DNA of 20,845 bases, taken from the NCBI GenBank assembly GCA_910592005.1, contig CAJVPP010001322.1:1-20845 (forward strand), written 5' to 3'. Each line of letters starts with the position of its first letter. Positions within the stretch are counted from its first letter, which is position 1. Both the position numbers and the translations under genes were made by a program. The stretch is from Funneliformis mosseae. Its lineage: Eukaryota > Glomeromycota > Glomeromycetes > Glomerales > Glomeraceae. The notes beneath the pieces were generated by a model. That model saw nothing but the letters and a program-made list of their open reading frames with translations. It did no database searches and was not told the origin of the DNA. Positions 17,831-20,845 of the stretch are shown here, in pieces.

Positions 17831-18430
17831 TATAGAGGATGAATAAAAGTATCTGCATACTATTTTATTCAATATAAAACTTAAAATTTTTTTGCAATAA
17901 CAATAAAAAGTCAATTAATTTTTTATTTAAAACTGATTAATATCTACATTTTATACTAAGTAACTAGTACTTAGTTGGGCTACCATTTGTTACAATCATA
18001 GCTTAAATTGTTATAACATATATTAACTAGGTTTTCAATAGTATACTTTAAAATTTTTTGCTATGCCTTTTTAATATATCAGTCAAATTAGATAGAAGTT
18101 TTTTATAAGCTTAGATGTTTTTTTAACTTTAGTCTAAAGATTTTCAATTGGATTAAGATCAAGATTTTAAGCTAATTAAGTTAATATATGAAGATTATTT
18201 TTCGTTTGAAAAATCATTGCAGTTAATTCTTTAGTTTTTATCATTTTTTTTTAGATTTTTAGAGAAGAAAAATTTATTAAAAAAAAACAAATTGTTATTC
18301 TTTTATTTTTATAATATAAATAAATACTTAAATATCATATAAACATAATTTGTAATTATGGTCATATAATTTTACTAATATTAATTCACATTTATAAAGG
18401 GTGTGCAAATACTTTTATCTATCTTCTATA
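17831..18430 (-). mobile_element. Internally deleted Tc1/mariner element with TIRs and TA duplication
   Basis: Left TIR TAGAGGATGAATAAAAGTAT (from 17833) matches the reverse complement of the right end, TAGAAGATAGATAAAAGTAT (from 18428 on the minus strand). The match extends through (C/T)TGCA(T/C)AC. TA flanks both sides (17831-17832, 18429-18430). The 596-bp length is half the normal size. Its TIRs differ from those of the Tc1 element at 10543-11823, so it is a different family. It is inserted in a unit of the palindromic 50-bp repeat. Confidence 0.88.
17964..18244 (-). pseudogene. Tc1 transposase remnant: N-terminus fused to C-terminal catalytic end by deletion
   Basis: On the minus strand ATG at 18244 begins MIKTKELTAMIFQ, which resembles a Tc1 transposase N-terminus. 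Within about 20 codons, still in frame, it reads LT*LA*NLDLNPIEN, the last catalytic block ('WPAQSPDLNPIEN'), with the Glu codon intact at 18143-18145. The DNA-binding domain and the first two Asp blocks are missing, so a large internal deletion is inferred. The C-terminus NGSPTKY followed by TAG (17964-17966) is the usual Tc1 ending ('GG.TKY'). Stops in the WPAQ block are C:G to T:A products. Confidence 0.85.
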
Positions 18431-18480
18431 TAATAAGAATATTGTTCAATTAAAATGAACTAAACTTTTAGATTAATTCA
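18431..18480. repeat. Right part of the interrupted palindromic unit
   Basis: TAATAAGAATATTGTTCAAT followed by TAAAATGAACTAAAC continues the 50-bp repeat family after the Tc1-type insertion. Confidence 0.6.
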
Positions 18481-19752
18481 AATTTTTGGTTTAGAGTATT
18501 AATTTGATTATTAATTCTACAAAATATCAATTATATTTTCTCTTGAATTTTATTTTATTTTGATATATTTTAGCTGATTTTTAATATTTATCAATCAGAA
18601 GTAAATTAGATGTTAATTGACTATAAATAAGATAGGTCAAATTTTGACTGAATTTTGACTAATTCTTTATATATACTAATCAATTAAGCAAATTTTTGAT
18701 GATTTATTAATTTTAGATCAATTTTATTATATATTAATTTCAATCAATAATATATTAGTAATTCAAAAACTTACTTTTCTATCCAAAATCTTAGAAGTTA
18801 GGATTATCTTTTCTTTATATTCTTGAGTTATTAGATTAAAGTTTACTTCTAGACTTTCTCTTATTTAATCATTTAAAATTTCTCGTACTTTTTTTTATTA
18901 GAGAATGAATTATTTTTGAATTTAATTACTTAAGATTATAACAAAGAAGAAGATATTAATTCAAATCCTCTGATTTATTATAATCTGCTAGATTAATTTC
19001 TTTTTATATTATTAATAATCTTATAATCTATATTCTAAAATACTTATCAAACTTTTAAGTATTTAGATTAATCTAATTTTTAGTCTTCTTCTTGCTATAT
19101 TTTTCTTCTTTTAATCATTAACTTTAGGAATTAAATTATTTCTTATGAAAGAGTCTCTTAAATAGGCTTAGATATTTAAGTTGAAATATAAAAATTTATT
19201 GAAAAATTAATAGATTCTGAAGTTACCTTTTATAAGAAAATTTCTGAGATAAATTCAAATATTTAAAATTTGAAAGTATATTAATTTTATCACTTTTATA
19301 ATGCTTGTAAAGTTTTTCTAGTCTTATAAATTTATATTTACATTATATATAAATACAATTTTTCTTATTTTATTTAAGCATAATATTATTAAGTCTTACC
19401 TATTATATATTAGATAAAATTTTTGATTAAATAAAATTAATTATTTTCTTAATATATACTTTTCTATATAAGATAAAATTTTATGAATTAAATTTTTTTA
19501 CTTAGATAATAAATGAAGACTCTTTATATCTATAATTATTTTTATAATTTTAGTAAAATTTATACTAAAACTTGTATTTGACTTGAGAGATATTAGTATT
19601 ATTATAAAGCTAGAAAGTATTATTATTATATTAAATATAGTAAGTTTACTATTATAACTTGTAGTTAATATATTTTATATATTAAAGCTACTATATAATA
19701 TAATATTATAAATTATAAGATAAAGTTTTAAGATTAATTCTTAAATAAGTTA
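18481..19752. other. AT-rich stretch with possible faint coding trace on the minus strand
   Basis: No intact frame. Between about 18,900 and 18,770 the minus strand stays open enough to read EVNFNLITQEYKEKIILTSK and ILDRKVSF, which looks like diverged coding sequence, but no family was recognised. The plus strand from 18,800 to 19,150 is unusually C+T-rich (TTTCTTCTTC-type runs). It is probably another decayed element. Confidence 0.35.
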
Positions 19753-19925
19753 ATTTATCTAAAAGTAAGACTTAATAAATTTATTTTTAAAAATGAGACT
19801 TAAAAATAAGATTTAGCATATGCATATTTTAAAGGTGAGATTTAAAAATAAGATTTAATATATATATATATTTCTAAAGATAAGATTTAAAGATAAGATT
19901 TATATATATATATCTTAGAAATATA
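19753..19925. repeat. 42-45-bp tandem repeat, about 3-4 copies
   Basis: GAGACTTAAAAATAAGATTT (19795), GAGATTTAAAAATAAGATTT (19837) and TAAGATTTAAAGATAAGATT (19881) repeat with a TA-rich spacer that expands in later copies; a weaker copy starts near 19,764 (GTAAGACTTAATAA). No coding capacity. Confidence 0.75.
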
Positions 19926-20017
19926 ATGTTTTATCTTAATATTTTTAAAAAAATCAGATCTAGAATATTTTCTTGAATAATGAAAAAATAAAATATATAA
20001 AAAATAATTTAAGCATC

Positions 20018-20096
20018 TTAGATTTAAAATTTGATATTAGCTAAATTTCATCTTTACTAGATGAAATTTAATACATTAATATCTAAAATTTAGATT
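20018..20096. repeat. ~80-nt inverted repeat (hairpin)
   Basis: Left arm GATTTAAAATTTGATATTAG ... AAATTTCATCT and right arm AGATGAAATTT ... ATATCTAAAATTTAGATTTT pair around a 5-nt loop (TTACT) with a few mismatches. It ends 15 bp before the left end of pogo copy 2. Similar in size and form to the palindrome at 5444-5522 but different in sequence. Confidence 0.78.
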
Positions 20097-20109
20097 TTAT
20101 GATTCTAAA

Positions 20110-20845
20110 TACAGTCAACTCTTTCTATAATGAATTTTAATATATTAAATTTTATATTACAATGAAACATTTAGTATAATACAAATTTTTTAATATTAAA
20201 GTCTTATTATACAGATTATATTAAATAAATACTATATAACATTTTAATGAATTATAGTTTATGATCTTTTTTATAGTAAATTTATTTATATTGAATTTTT
20301 TTGATACAATAAAGATTTTTTTCAAAAATGTAAAAATTAAGAATAAATTGTTTTAACTATAAATGATAATTTAATATTTATCTTTTTCTTAAATATAGTA
20401 AATATACATTTTTTAATATTAAATAAATTAAGAAAAATGATTTTTATATTTTATATTTTATATTTATATATTTTATTTTATTTTACTTTTTCATTACATT
20501 TTTTTTTTAAAAAAATATAAAGTATTTCATTTTACTTTTTCTATTACATAATTTTTAAAATAGCAAAAAAAGTTAATTTTAATTTACCTGAAATTTTTAG
20601 AAAATATAAATTTCTTATTATAGTATAAAAAAAAAAGTTTATTTAAAAAATTATTTTTACTTTTTTTAAAAAAAAACTTAGTTAGTAAGTTTGATATTAG
20701 TGATGAAACAATTTGTGATATTTTAAAGTAAAAATTGTTAACTTATTATCCCTTCAAGCGTTTTGCAGGCAATTTTATTTAATAATTAAAATTATTTATA
20801 ATAATTTTAAATATTTTTAAAATAATTTATTTAAAAATTAATATT
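20110..20845 (+). mobile_element. Pogo/Tigger-like transposon, copy 2 (5' part; continues past window)
   Basis: CAGTCAACTCTTTCTATAAT begins at 20112 directly after a TA, the expected left end and target site of a pogo-like element. The following 500 bp parallels copy 1 (13400 onward): ATAATGAATTTTAATAT, TTATACAGA, TTTTTTGATA, then long T-runs and ACATTTTTTTTTT. A decayed transposase start follows. The two copies let their ancestral end be compared; copy 2 keeps the CAG that copy 1 has lost. Confidence 0.8.
20600..20845 (+). pseudogene. Broken pogo-like transposase N-terminus, copy 2
   Basis: LVSKFDISDETICDILK at about 20,681-20,729 matches DLTNKYDVSEGIIINILK of copy 1 (helix-turn-helix of the CENP-B/pogo N-terminus). 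It is followed by a TAA and then PSSVLQA (about 20,751) where the family has 'P.S..QA'. Frame changes and A-runs break it; the rest lies outside the window or is too decayed to read. Confidence 0.62.

Noticed and set aside
3000..20845. Mitochondrial or plasmid DNA, because of the extreme AT content
   Set aside because: Nuclear-type spliced genes are contiguous with it, the relics are nuclear transposon families, and no mitochondrial genes, rRNAs or tRNAs were seen.
3000..20845. tRNA or rRNA genes
   Set aside because: No GGTTCRANYCC-type B box with a paired A box and no conserved rRNA words were seen by eye on either strand; a covariance-model scan was not possible.

Overview
The window looks like nuclear DNA of an early-diverging filamentous fungus. 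The best guess is an arbuscular mycorrhizal fungus (Glomeromycotina): genes carry many short introns with GTAAGT/GTATGT/GTTTGT donors and TAG/CAG acceptors, the 14-3-3 protein is of fungal type, and the LINE, piggyBac, pogo and DDE relics resemble element families common in those genomes. The assignment is inference from recall; no search was run.

Layout. Bases 1-2,917 hold two intact, intron-rich plus-strand genes: the 3' part of a UBE2Q-like ubiquitin-conjugating (E2) enzyme (to 1132) and a complete 14-3-3 gene (1629-2917). From about 3,000 to the end the composition changes abruptly to extremely AT-rich, CG-poor DNA with no intact gene. This is a transposon graveyard. In order: a 25-bp tandem repeat; a broken DDE transposase (about 4590-5315); a 79-nt near-perfect palindrome; a ~70-bp tandem repeat; an array of 50-bp palindromic units (about 6980-7330); a small inverted-repeat element (7347-7500); a minus-strand LINE with RT and RNase H domains (about 12,900 down to 8,000), split by a full-length but dead Tc1 element (10543-11823) inserted beside RT motif C; a pogo/Tigger-like element (from 13400); a second palindromic array (15,010-15,370); a piggyBac-like transposase (about 15,880-17,530); an internally deleted Tc1-type element (17833-18428) inside a palindromic repeat unit; a 42-45-bp tandem repeat; a hairpin; and the 5' part of a second pogo-like copy running off the end.

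The relics share a mutational style. Trp codons have become TAG/TGA, Gln codons TAA, and acidic catalytic residues Asn or Lys, all C:G to T:A transitions. That fits heavy cytosine deamination (RIP-like mutation or methylation decay) confined to repeats while the adjacent genes were spared. I found no novel functional system. The interest lies in the nested insertions, the palindromic satellite family, the sharp boundary, and a stop-free 3n intron in the 14-3-3 gene that would encode a hydrophobic insert if retained.
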